A DNA stretch of 64,000 bases from Bifidobacterium rousetti (GTDB lineage Bacteria; Actinomycetota; Actinomycetes; Actinomycetales; Bifidobacteriaceae): contig NZ_PEBH01000011.1 in the NCBI RefSeq assembly GCF_008698235.1, positions 1 to 64,000 on the forward strand, in the 5' to 3' direction. Below, one piece after another: positions 17,756 to 25,844 of the stretch (its first letter is position 1; every line of letters starts with the position of its first letter). The notes beneath the pieces were generated by a model. It had not been told where the DNA came from. It ran no database searches and saw nothing but the letters and a program-made list of their open reading frames with translations. The translations under genes were made by a program, and so were the position numbers.

Positions 17756-19431
17756 CAGTAGGCCCCCTTGTGGCTCAGCACGGCACCGACGGTGCGGAAC
17801 ATCAGCGCGATATCGCCCATCATCGACCAGTTCTGCACGTACGCGACGTCCAGCGCCTCGCTTTCCTCGGCGGACAGGTCGGAGCGTCCGGACACCTGCC
17901 ACGGGCCGGTGATGCCCGGCTTGACCAGCATGCGCGTGGCGTACAGGCGGTTGTAGCGCGCGTACTCCTCTGGCAGCGGCGGACGCGGGCCGACGACCGA
18001 CATGTCGCCTTTGAAGACGTTGATGAACTGCGGCAGCTCGTCGATCGAGAACCGGCGGATGAAGCGGCCGACCGGCGTGATGCGCGGATCGTCCTTCATC
18101 TTGAAGATGAACCGGTCGGTCTGGCCGGTGCGTTCGGCGAGCTCGCGTTTGAGCGCGTCGGCGTTGGCGACCATCGAACGGAACTTGATCATCTCGAACG
18201 GCCTGCCGCCGCGTCCGATGCGCGTCTGCGTGTAGAACACCGGGCCGCCGTCGGTGAGTTTGATCGCGATCGCGACCGGCAGGGTGATGATCAGCGAGCA
18301 CGCGATCGCGAGCGACGAGACCGCGAGATCGAACAGGCGCTTGGTCACGCGCACGGACGGCGTGTACTGGGCGAGACGCTGGGTGATGATGGTCGTGCCC
18401 TGGATGGAGCGGATGCGGAACTCGTGGTTCGCGGTGTCCGCGGCGGACGCGAACATCGCGATCTCCAGGCCGAAGGACTCCATGCGTACGCTGAAGATGT
18501 TGTAGTTGTCGGAGTAGCGTCGCAGCTCGTCGGCCACCAGCACGGTCTGCGCGCCCGCGTCGATCACGCGGCGGGGCAGGTCGGTGTCGTCGTACTCCAG
18601 CACGGGCAGCGAACGGCCCCACGAGTCGGCGATCCGGGATTCGAGCTCGATGAGGTCGTGGTCGCCGACGATCAGGCCGCTGTCGGGGTCGAAACGGATC
18701 GGGCAGACGGCGACCGGACGGTAGTTGAGCTGGGTGCGCTTGGCGAGGAACCGCAGCGCGTCGCCGATGCCGCGCGGCGAGCCGACGATCACGACGCCGT
18801 ACGCGAACTGGCCTTTCTCGCGGCTGCGGGCGAGGAACAGGCGGGAGACGACGCGTTCGGCCATCGTCAGCAGGCCGCCGGCGACCACCATCGCGGTCAG
18901 CGAGCGCAGCGTGAGGCGGAAGTCGAAGACGTAGTTGAACGTGCAGTGGAGCATCCAGCACAGGGCCGTGCCCTTGACCAGCAGCATGTTCACCTGATAG
19001 CCGTCGCCCATGATGTGACGGTGGTAGATGCCCACGGCGTGCAGCGATGCGATCCAGAAGCACGCGCTGACGATGGAATAGGCCGTGGGGCCGAACGCGA
19101 TCCCGAAGCGGACCGACCAGTACACGCCGGTGGCGTGCCCCAGGTTGAGCACGGTGGCGCCGGCGATGATGAACATGGCGGCGTCGACCAGCATCAGCGC
19201 GGTGTTGACGAAGAACCGCCAGTAGACGACCTGCGACATCTGGCTCTGGCCCCGGCTGCGGCTCTGACTCTGGCTCTGGTGGGAGTCGGCGGGATCGTCA
19301 CGGTAGGGGGTATCGGCGGTGTTCGCGCTAACAACGATCTCCGCGGGCGAGCCGGGACCGTGGGGAGTCCCGATGTCGGTACGGTATCGGGACCGCGATG
19401 CCTGAGCCACTTGTCCACCCTGCGCTTTCAC
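17755..19431 (-). CDS. Undecaprenyl-phosphate sugar phosphotransferase (priming transferase, WbaP/CpsE type)
   Basis: This is the likely initiating enzyme of the polymer: it transfers sugar-1-phosphate (usually glucose or galactose) to undecaprenyl phosphate. It has four amino-terminal membrane segments, a CoA-binding-like middle domain, one more membrane helix (ACSLIITLPVAIAIKLTDGG) and the catalytic domain with GPVFYTQTRIGRGGRPFEM, KFRSM, SIDELPQFINVFKGDMSVVG and KPGITGPWQVSGRS. The length of 558 is typical. The start is uncertain: GTG at 19431 lacks a clear binding site. A second GTG seven codons in and an ATG at 19239 (just before MSQVVYW) are alternatives. The region between is low complexity (SQSQSQSRSRGQSQ). 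It is the first gene of the operon. Confidence 0.92.
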   Translation of the reverse strand: MKAQGGQVAQASRSRYRTDIGTPHGPGSPAEIVVSANTADTPYRDDPADSHQSQSQSRSRGQSQMSQVVYWRFFVNTALMLVDAAMFIIAGATVLNLGHATGVYWSVRFGIAFGPTAYSIVSACFWIASLHAVGIYHRHIMGDGYQVNMLLVKGTALCWMLHCTFNYVFDFRLTLRSLTAMVVAGGLLTMAERVVSRLFLARSREKGQFAYGVVIVGSPRGIGDALRFLAKRTQLNYRPVAVCPIRFDPDSGLIVGDHDLIELESRIADSWGRSLPVLEYDDTDLPRRVIDAGAQTVLVADELRRYSDNYNIFSVRMESFGLEIAMFASAADTANHEFRIRSIQGTTIITQRLAQYTPSVRVTKRLFDLAVSSLAIACSLIITLPVAIAIKLTDGGPVFYTQTRIGRGGRPFEMIKFRSMVANADALKRELAERTGQTDRFIFKMKDDPRITPVGRFIRRFSIDELPQFINVFKGDMSVVGPRPPLPEEYARYNRLYATRMLVKPGITGPWQVSGRSDLSAEESEALDVAYVQNWSMMGDIALMFRTVGAVLSHKGAY

Positions 19432-19468
19432 GATGTCGTCAATGGTTGCCGCCGTGCTGGTGCCGCCG

Positions 19469-19493
19469 GGTCCGCGGACACCGTCCGCGGACC
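19469..19493. promoter_or_regulatory. Perfect 11-bp stem-loop made of a repeated 10-bp palindrome
   Basis: GGTCCGCGGAC, a 3-nt loop and GTCCGCGGACC form a perfect hairpin 38 bp before the GTG of the priming transferase. Each arm contains GTCCGCGGAC, itself a palindrome, so the site is also two adjacent operator-like copies. No T-run follows, so a simple terminator is unlikely; a regulator site or leader hairpin of the polysaccharide operon is more plausible. Confidence 0.6.
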
Positions 19494-19546
19494 GGGATAT
19501 GGGGAAGCAGAGTTACCCCCGAATTATGGTGCCCATGAAGCGTACA

Positions 19547-19556
19547 CCCCCCCCCC
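19547..19556 (-). repeat. G10 homopolymer upstream of the polysaccharide operon
   Basis: On the operon's sense strand there are ten consecutive G residues about 116 bp before the first gene, beside a CATAAT-like -10 element 18 bp downstream. Such tracts slip during replication. If this is the promoter, the tract falls at the -35 position. Its function is inferred. Confidence 0.6.
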
Positions 19557-19563
19557 GTGACAT

Positions 19564-19606
19564 ATCGGGGGTATGATCGGGGTGTTCGCGAGTCAGATCG
19601 GGGGTG
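19564..19606. promoter_or_regulatory. Three direct copies of ATCGGGG(G)TG upstream of the operon
   Basis: On the plus strand the motif ATCGGGG(G)T starts at 19564, 19576 and 19597, spaced 12 and 21 bp. This looks like an array of regulator sites for the polysaccharide operon. The rest of 19432-19930 contains no convincing gene; open frames there cross the G10 tract and lack binding sites. Confidence 0.4.
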
Positions 19607-19959
19607 CCGTGCCGGATGGGCCCAGCGGCCCGACCGTCGACGCTCGGATGCAGATGCAGCCGAGTCATGCATATCGCGGCATACGCCAGACAATATGATG
19701 TGATACGGGTCGCGATCCATGAACGCAATACATGAATCAATACGCCGCGCACTGCCGCATAATCACGTTGCGACACCAATGCGCCACAGGCCGCAATACC
19801 ATGCAATTCAGGGCGATGCATACCGAACGCGAACAGCGAAATCATCCCGGAAAAGAAAGACGAAATCATAGTGGAAACCACGGGGACACGCTCAATGAAA
19901 TTGCATTCGAAATACACCGCGGCCATTCGCTACAATAGATGTCGAATAAACATTCGGAA

Positions 19960-19982
19960 TGTCGATTTGCCGAAAATCGACA
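19960..19982 (+). promoter_or_regulatory. Stem-loop in the leader of the 154-residue protein gene
   Basis: TGTCGATTT and AAATCGACA pair across a 5-nt loop (10 bp if the flanking A-T pair is counted), ending nine bases before the GGAG site of the next gene. A TACAAT -10 element (19931-19936) precedes it, so the hairpin should lie in the mRNA leader and could control translation, or be an operator. Confidence 0.5.
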
Positions 19983-20000
19983 TCTCATTAAGGAGTTCAT

Positions 20001-20465
20001 ATGGCATCCGTCCTGCAGGGATTCGAGGAAGTCAGGCTGGTCAAGCCGGTCGGCAAGATCACGATGACCATCACCGCCAACGCCATCCGCTTCAACAAGG
20101 CCACCGCGCAGGCGCTGGGCTTCCCGGCATTCGTGCGACTGCTCGTCGACGAGAACGGCAGGCGCATCGCCGTCGCCGTGACCACCGGCAAGGCGCTCAA
20201 CGCGGTGAAGTTCAGCAAGCCCGAGGAGAAGCAGACCGCGTCCGTCAGCGTGCGCGAGCAGGCCGCGCTCGAGGCGATCGGCAAGTTCTTCACGCTCGCC
20301 GAAGCCCCGGAGGGCGAGGTCGCGTACGTGTCCGTCCCCGGCACCTACTACCCGGACGACAAGGCCGTCATCTTCAACGTCGACGACGCCACCGCCGGCA
20401 CGATGAAGCGCCGCGGCCGCAAGAAGGCCACGGGGTCCGCGGAGTCCGACAAGAGCGCCGAGTGA
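20001..20465 (+). CDS. Conserved-looking protein of unknown function, basic tail
   Basis: I do not recognise this 154-residue protein. It is preceded by an excellent site (AAGGAGTTCAT), has regular codon use and is clearly coding. The segment KITMTITANAIRFNKATAQAL followed by VRLLVDENGRRIAVAVTT reads as a compact beta-rich domain. The carboxy end is highly basic with an AT-hook-like KRRGRKK and then Ser/Glu-rich. That suggests DNA or RNA binding, but this is inference. It has no signal peptide or membrane segment. It is transcribed away from the polysaccharide operon and shares its intergenic region, so a regulatory link is possible. Confidence 0.75.
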   Translation: MASVLQGFEEVRLVKPVGKITMTITANAIRFNKATAQALGFPAFVRLLVDENGRRIAVAVTTGKALNAVKFSKPEEKQTASVSVREQAALEAIGKFFTLAEAPEGEVAYVSVPGTYYPDDKAVIFNVDDATAGTMKRRGRKKATGSAESDKSAE

Positions 20466-20677
20466 TCACAACCCTGCCATACCTACATCCTCGCTGAGCT
20501 GTCAGCACCCCATTGCCTGAGGACCGGAGCGCAATCACGCCGCATAGCGGTTCGTTGTGATGCATATCGGTTTCGATCGAACGCACGTGCGACGCACCCG
20601 GTCCTCAACGCAATGCGCATTACCACTTATACCTCAACCTAACTTTCGCATACTGTCTTCTTTGATCTACAAGATAT

Positions 20678-20711
20678 CTTGGATTGTATACTATTTGATA
20701 TACAATCCAAG
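20678..20711. promoter_or_regulatory. AT-rich perfect 13-bp inverted repeat, orphan operator-like site
   Basis: CTTGGATTGTATA and TATACAATCCAAG flank an 8-nt centre. It sits in an AT-rich island inside a 460-bp stretch (20466-20927) with no gene. A TTGATC sequence 17 bp before TGTATA overlaps it like a promoter. A second nested inverted repeat (CACTCAAC at 20733 and GTTGAGTG at 20762) follows. Only a 15-codon open frame (20713-20760) starts downstream. It resembles the control region of a lost gene. Confidence 0.5.
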
Positions 20712-20927
20712 CATGAGTAGACGGTTTGCTGTCACTCAACACGAATTTGGTGACTTTTGACGTTGAGTGGCAGACTCATTGCGGCAATTCATCATCATGG
20801 CAATTCGACGTAAAATCAGCGGATAATCATGTTGAACGGCAGCGAGACTCCAAAAGAATGAGGGAGACCGAAAACAGCCACGACAAGCACTGTGCCGCCC
20901 GTCGGTGCGCTCGCTGGTAAGCGCACC

Positions 20928-22454
20928 TCACGCCAGACCGAAGAGGGTGAGGGCGATGAGGAGGACGTTCAGGGCGACGATCAGGGCGGCGACGGCGATG
21001 AAGATCACATGCTTGACCATGCCGTCGGCGTACTCGCCCATCAGCTTGCGGTCGTGGGTGTAACGCAGCAGCGGGATGATCGCGAACGGGATGCCCACGG
21101 ACAGGATCACCTGGCCGATGACCAGCGCCTCGGTGGGGTTCGGCGCGAACCACAGCACGATCAGGCCCGGCACGAGCGTGACCACGCGGCACGCCCACAT
21201 CGGCGCCTTGACGCGCAGCAGACCATGCATGATCTCGGAGCCGGCGTAGGTGCCGACCGAGGTGGAGCTCAGCGACGAGGCCAGTAGGCCGATCGAGAAG
21301 ATCGTGCCGATGACAGGGCCCAGCACGGTCACGATCGCATGCTGCGCGCCCTCGATCGAATCGGTGCCCTTCATGCCGTACAACGAGTTCGCGGCGAGGA
21401 TCAGCAGGCACAGGTTCACCGAACCGGCGAGCAGCAGCGCCCACACCACGTCGATCTTCGAGCCGTGGAGCAGCTCGCGCGTGGTCGGACGCTCCTCGCC
21501 GCCCGCGTAATGGTCGTTGACGAGCGTGGAGTGCAGGTAGATCGCGTGCGGCATGACGGTCGCGCCGAGCATCGACGTGGCCATGAGCACCGAGTCGCGC
21601 CCGGTGAAGTGCGGGATCAGGCCGCCGGCCACATCCGCAGGGTTCGGCGGAGCGATGAACAGCCCCGCGATGAAACCGAACGTGATGACCAGCAGCAGCG
21701 CGATCACCATCTTCTCGAACAGGCGATGCGTCTTGCCGCCCTCGAACAGCAATAGCACGGTGGAGACCGCGCCGATGATCACGCCGCCGACGAACAGCGG
21801 CAGACCGAACAGCAGGTTCAGCGCGATCGCGCCGCCGATCAGCTCGGCCAGATCGGTGGCGATGGCGATGACCTCGGCCTGCATGAAGAACATGAACCGC
21901 CCGGCGTCGCTCATGCGCTCGCCGAGCAGCTCCGGCAGCGACTTGCCGGTGACGATGCCGAGCTTGGCGGACTGGTATTGGATGAGCACGCTCATCGCGT
22001 TGGCGACGACGAGCACCCACACCAGCAGGTAGCCGTACCTCGCGCCGGAGGTGATGTTCGCGGCCACGTTGCCCGGGTCCACGTACGCGACGGCCGCCAC
22101 GAACGCGGGTCCCAGGATGCCGGCGAGCGCGTGCCCGTGGTGCACCGTGCCCGACTGGTGTCGCGCGGCCTGCCGCTCCTTCTCGATCTCGGGTTCGGGC
22201 CGCCGGTATCCGTCGGCGTCGACGAGGTTGCCGTGCGCGAAGTCGCCGTTGCGGCGCATGGCCGCGGTGATCTTGGCGCGTTTGGCGTCGCCGTGGATGC
22301 GCCCGTAGCCGCTGCCGTGGGCGCGTCCGCTTCTGACGATGGTCGGGTAGCTGGTTTCGGTCGATCCTTCGACGACGCGATCGTCGTTCTTGGGTGCGTG
22401 TTCCCCGTTACCGGCGTTCCCGCTGTTGCTGCCGTTATCGATGTTCACGCTCAT
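20928..22454 (-). CDS. mntH: NRAMP-family Mn2+/Fe2+ transporter
   Basis: The protein imports divalent metal with protons. The metal-binding DPGN motif is at residues 126-129 (AYVDPGNVAANI), and the second metal motif MPHAIYLHSTL lies in the helix-6 region. Eleven hydrophobic segments are visible. It has 508 residues; the extra length is a charged, His/Arg-rich amino extension of about 105 residues not found in classical MntH. The binding site before the ATG is weak (AAAAGA). A 19-bp palindrome at 22510-22528 lies upstream and may be its metal-responsive operator. It appears monocistronic, bordered by repeats. Confidence 0.93.
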   Translation of the reverse strand: MSVNIDNGSNSGNAGNGEHAPKNDDRVVEGSTETSYPTIVRSGRAHGSGYGRIHGDAKRAKITAAMRRNGDFAHGNLVDADGYRRPEPEIEKERQAARHQSGTVHHGHALAGILGPAFVAAVAYVDPGNVAANITSGARYGYLLVWVLVVANAMSVLIQYQSAKLGIVTGKSLPELLGERMSDAGRFMFFMQAEVIAIATDLAELIGGAIALNLLFGLPLFVGGVIIGAVSTVLLLFEGGKTHRLFEKMVIALLLVITFGFIAGLFIAPPNPADVAGGLIPHFTGRDSVLMATSMLGATVMPHAIYLHSTLVNDHYAGGEERPTTRELLHGSKIDVVWALLLAGSVNLCLLILAANSLYGMKGTDSIEGAQHAIVTVLGPVIGTIFSIGLLASSLSSTSVGTYAGSEIMHGLLRVKAPMWACRVVTLVPGLIVLWFAPNPTEALVIGQVILSVGIPFAIIPLLRYTHDRKLMGEYADGMVKHVIFIAVAALIVALNVLLIALTLFGLA

Positions 22455-22509
22455 TCTTTTCGTTATCCATCCCCTCGCGTGTCATGCATGTGCTCGCATG
22501 TATCTGCGC

Positions 22510-22528
22510 ATGACCATGCCATGGTCAT
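22510..22528. promoter_or_regulatory. 19-bp palindrome upstream of mntH, possible metal-regulator operator
   Basis: ATGACCAT, GCC and ATGGTCAT form a perfect inverted repeat 56 bp before the mntH start. Its size and position fit a DtxR/MntR-type operator; no regulator gene lies next to it, so this is inference. Confidence 0.4.
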
Positions 22529-22612
22529 CGATTTCCACGCAAAGGTATAGCGCGACCGTGTTACTTGCTGCTGCTTTCGCCAGTCGCATGCACGGTCTCA
22601 TTGTCGCCTCGA

Positions 22613-22660
22613 CTACCCCTCAGGCCCGTTTCACGGGCCAGCTCCCCTGACAAGGGGAGC
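22613..22660. repeat. Tandem-hairpin repeat, copy 1
   Basis: CTACCCCTCA is followed by hairpin GGCCCG/CGGGCC and hairpin GCTCCCCT/AGGGGAGC. Copies with the same order but different, still complementary stems lie at 36033, 44292, 45425 and 59413. Here it lies 20 bp beyond the stop of the HNH gene and may end its transcript. Confidence 0.65.
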
Positions 22661-22680
22661 CGAGGGAGGCAGAGCATATC

Positions 22681-23466
22681 CTACGGGATCTGCTGGGCGG
22701 GGCAGGTGTGGAGGACGGCGAGCATCGCGTCCTTTTCGGCGGTGGTGACGGTCAGGCTGTATGTCGTTTTGACGCCGATCTGGCGGGCGACGTATTCGCA
22801 ACGGTAGGCGGCGTTCGTCGGCAGCCAGTACGCGGCGGATGCGGAGCCTTTCTCCTGATTGGCGGGGCCGTCGACGGCGAGCAGGTTGTACGGGTCGTTG
22901 CCGAACCGGCGTCGCATGGCGGTGTCCCAGTCGCGCGCGCCGGACGCCCACGCGTTCTCGAGGGCGACGACGTGGTCGATCTGCACGGCGGCGGAGGTGT
23001 CGACGCCGCGCGTGAACCGGATCGTGCGGCCGGTGTACGGGTCGTCGAGGACGCCCGATTTGACCTGGCACGCGCCGGGGCCAGTCGCGGCCTTGTATCG
23101 CACGGCCTCGAGGTCGCGGGCGAGGATGTCCTCGCGGATGTCGCAGCCGTTGCCGTCGTCGTCGGTCTCGCGGTAGCCGAACGCGTCGCGGTCGTAGCCG
23201 GATGCGCTTTGGTTGTCGTCGACCGTGAGTTTCTCGAGCGCATCGGCAGCGGGCCCGGACGCGGCGGTAAGCCCCGAAACCTTGCCGATTTCGGGACTGA
23301 TTCTAGGCAGCAGGGACCCCGCGCCGACGCCGCCCAACGCGACGACGACCAGCAGGATCAGGAGGCGTTCGAGCGGACTCGTCGCGGTGACGCGGCGCCG
23401 GCGGAATCGAGCGGGAGCGGCGCCTGCGCCTCCCCCGCGTCGCCGGCCGCCGCGGCGATCACGCAT
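22681..23466 (-). CDS. Membrane-anchored HNH endonuclease-like protein (DUF1524)
   Basis: The 261-residue protein has a very basic start (RRGGRRRGGG, RFRRRR), one membrane segment at about residues 33-54, and an outward-facing domain. That domain matches DUF1524/GmrSD-type HNH proteins: VQIDHVVALENAWASGARDW (the DHV core) followed by NDPYNLLAVDGPANQEKGS and AYWLPTN. Such secreted HNH proteins are common in actinobacteria and are thought to be extracellular nucleases. The orientation (basic tail inside) supports external exposure. It overlaps the aldo/keto reductase gene by 8 bp, so it is probably co-transcribed, though no strong binding site is visible. Confidence 0.85.
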   Translation of the reverse strand: MRDRRGGRRRGGGAGAAPARFRRRRVTATSPLERLLILLVVVALGGVGAGSLLPRISPEIGKVSGLTAASGPAADALEKLTVDDNQSASGYDRDAFGYRETDDDGNGCDIREDILARDLEAVRYKAATGPGACQVKSGVLDDPYTGRTIRFTRGVDTSAAVQIDHVVALENAWASGARDWDTAMRRRFGNDPYNLLAVDGPANQEKGSASAAYWLPTNAAYRCEYVARQIGVKTTYSLTVTTAEKDAMLAVLHTCPAQQIP

Positions 23467-24358
23467 ACGTGAAGGTGAGCGGATCGTGTCCGGCGCGGGT
23501 CGGCCCGTCGAGCTCGTCGATCGCGGCGTGTTCGGCCGGGTCGAGCACGAAGCCGAACAGGTCGAGGTTCTCGCGCTGGCGCTCGGCGTGGACCGACTTG
23601 GGGATGATGATCGTGCCGTTTTCGATGTGCCAGCGCAGGATCACCTGCGCCGGGGTGACGCCGTGGGCTTCGGCGATGCGCTCGATCGTGCCGTCGCCGG
23701 CGTTGAGGTCGGCGCCGCGGGCCATCGGCGAGTAGGCTTCGACGGCGATGCCGTGCTCCTTGCAGAACGCGACGACCTCGCGCTGCTGCCAGGTGGGATG
23801 CAGTTCGATCTGGTCGACGGCCGGCCATTCGCCGGTTTCCTCGTGCAGACGCTCCAAGTGCTCGGGCAGGAAGTTACACACGCCGAGGGTCTTCACGCGC
23901 CCCTCCTCGCGCAGCCTCGTGAACGCCTTCCAGGTCTCGCCGCTGCGCCAGTCGAACGGGGTGGGCCAATGGATCATGTACATGTCGACGTAGTCGACCT
24001 GCAGCTTGGCAAGGGAGTCGTCGAACGCCTTGAGCGCGGAATCGTAGCCCTGCTGGGAGTCACGCAGCTTGGTGGTAAGCCACAGGGACTTGCGCTTCTC
24101 GCCGGTGTTGAAACCGGTTTCGGCGAGCGCGCGCCCCACGCCGGCCTCGTTGTTGTACCCGGCCGCGCCGTCGATGTGGCGGTATCCGGCCTCAAGCGCG
24201 CTTTCGACGACCGGGGTGACGCCCTCGTCGTCGATCCTCAGGACGCCGAGGCCGATCTGCGGGATGAGATGGCCGTCGTTCAGGGTGATCACGGGCGTGT
24301 GGAATGTGGGCTTCGATGCGGACTGTGATGCCGGATTCGATATGGATTCGTTCGTCAT
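23459..24358 (-). CDS. Aldo/keto reductase
   Basis: This NADPH-dependent TIM-barrel oxidoreductase shows the full catalytic tetrad: Asp63 and Tyr68 (HIDGAAGYNNE), Lys97 (LTTKL) and His130 (MIHWP). The cofactor-binding IIIPKSVHAERQREN follows near the end. It belongs to the 2,5-diketo-gluconate reductase-like group; the physiological carbonyl substrate is unknown. The start at 24358 is chosen for AAGGAGCACTC upstream. It has 299 residues. The LacI regulator gene ends 47 bp upstream, on the same strand. Confidence 0.93.
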   Translation of the reverse strand: MTNESISNPASQSASKPTFHTPVITLNDGHLIPQIGLGVLRIDDEGVTPVVESALEAGYRHIDGAAGYNNEAGVGRALAETGFNTGEKRKSLWLTTKLRDSQQGYDSALKAFDDSLAKLQVDYVDMYMIHWPTPFDWRSGETWKAFTRLREEGRVKTLGVCNFLPEHLERLHEETGEWPAVDQIELHPTWQQREVVAFCKEHGIAVEAYSPMARGADLNAGDGTIERIAEAHGVTPAQVILRWHIENGTIIIPKSVHAERQRENLDLFGFVLDPAEHAAIDELDGPTRAGHDPLTFTYA

Positions 24359-24405
24359 GAGTGCTCCTTCGTTGCTGCTACGCACTCACTGTACACGTTG
24401 GTGCA

Positions 24406-25575
24406 TCACCGTGTGGAAGCGCGGGGGATGACGTGCGACTTGGTCATGAGGAGTTCGGGGGCGGAGATGTCGCCGCGGATCCGGCCCAGAATGCGCTCGA
24501 CGGCGGTGGGCGCGGTCCATTCGAGGCGCGAGGCCATCGTCGTCAGGGGGATCTGCAGGTAGGGGGCCTCCTCGATGTTGTCGAAGCCGATCACCTGCAC
24601 CTGACCCGGCACGTCATAGCCGGCGGTGCGCAACGCGGTCATCGCGCCGATGGCGAGCTGGTCGTTCAACGCGACGACGCCGTCGAACGGCACACCGTTG
24701 TCGATGAGCCGCTGGGTGACGCGCGCGCCGGCGCCGATCGTCCAGTCCTGATCGGTGGCGCCGACCAGCCGCGGATCAAGTTCGAGGCCCCTTCGCCGGG
24801 TCTCCTCGATGACGCCGCGCGTACGCAGCTGGGCGTTGCCCTCGATCGCCCCCAGCAGAGACGACTCGTCGTACGCGCCGCGCGCGCCCACGACCGCGAG
24901 GTGGCGCGAACCGTGGTCGTAGAGGTATCCGGCGGCCGTGGCCGCGGCGGCGACGTCGTCGGGGGTCACATGGTCGGCCCTGCCCCATGTGGTGCGTGCG
25001 CCGACCACGACGAGCGGGAAATCGACCTCGAGATCCTCCGGACGGATGTCCTCCACCTCGCTCATCGACAGAATCATGCCGTCGGAGACGGTGGAGTTGA
25101 AGCGGCGCAACAGGTCGCGCGCGCCTTTGGCAGAGCCTTCCGCGTAGGTGGTGACGTAGACGGAGTAGTCCTGCAGGCGCGCGGCGTCGATCGTACGGTT
25201 GGCGAGTTCGGCGAGGTAAGGCGGCGTGAGCGTGGGCACGGCGAGTGTGATGAAGCCGGTGTGGTCGCGGCTCAGATTGCGCGCGGCCACGTTGACGCGG
25301 TAGCCGAGGTCCTTGATCACCTGCTCGACCTTGGCGCGCGTGGCATCGCTCATGCGGCCGGAATGGTTGATGACGTTGGACGCGGTCTTGAGCGAGACGC
25401 CGGCCGCCTCGGCCACGTCGCGCAGCGTGACGCGGCGGGGGCGGGCGGGCTTGGCCGACGTGCCGCCGGCGGGCATGGACGAGCCGGACGCAGATGAGTC
25501 GGGTGTGGACGAGCTTTGCACTGACGAGCCATCCGCAGCCGGATCGGATGATGCCTTCGATTCCACTTCGTTCAT
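24406..25575 (-). CDS. LacI-family transcriptional regulator, probable regulator of the galacto-oligosaccharide genes
   Basis: A LacI-type helix-turn-helix occupies residues 49-70 (VTLRDVAEAAGVSLKTASNV), followed by the sugar-binding domain ending in VIGFDNIEEAPYLQIPLTTM. The position downstream of a GH42 enzyme and its ABC transporter matches galR of the bifidobacterial galCDEGR operon. By analogy it should bind the two palindromes before the solute-binding protein gene and release them with galacto-oligosaccharide. The first 48 residues are Ser/Ala/Pro-rich and unusual for LacI proteins, so a later start is conceivable. ATG at 25587 is an alternative upstream start. Confidence 0.9.
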   Translation of the reverse strand: MNEVESKASSDPAADGSSVQSSSTPDSSASGSSMPAGGTSAKPARPRRVTLRDVAEAAGVSLKTASNVINHSGRMSDATRAKVEQVIKDLGYRVNVAARNLSRDHTGFITLAVPTLTPPYLAELANRTIDAARLQDYSVYVTTYAEGSAKGARDLLRRFNSTVSDGMILSMSEVEDIRPEDLEVDFPLVVVGARTTWGRADHVTPDDVAAAATAAGYLYDHGSRHLAVVGARGAYDESSLLGAIEGNAQLRTRGVIEETRRRGLELDPRLVGATDQDWTIGAGARVTQRLIDNGVPFDGVVALNDQLAIGAMTALRTAGYDVPGQVQVIGFDNIEEAPYLQIPLTTMASRLEWTAPTAVERILGRIRGDISAPELLMTKSHVIPRASTR

Positions 25576-25844
25576 TGAACCCACCATCCTTACGCTATCC
25601 GTGGTACTCGCATATGCCCAGCGTGCCGCGCCATACAATCATCGACGAACCGACCGTCCCTCAGATCCACGGATCCTCACCGAAAGCCAACGGACTTCCA
25701 TGCAGGAGGACACCAGCCTTACCATTTTGACGCCACCATATTACTCGCCTTACTCGCCCTGAGAGCATCTTCGCACCTGATCCGCGACCATGAGGATGGT
25801 CGCAGACATTCGGTCGAGAGAAAACGAACGGCTAACTGCTTTAT

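Noticed and set aside
15875..19063. Very long minus-strand frame of 1062 codons
   Set aside because: Only the part from 17755 on is the DUF4012 protein; the upstream part is a shadow of the priming transferase in another frame.
19513..19926. Minus-strand open frame of 137 codons between the operon and the 154-residue protein gene
   Set aside because: It has no ribosome binding site, an irregular composition and runs through the G10 tract; it overlaps the probable control region.
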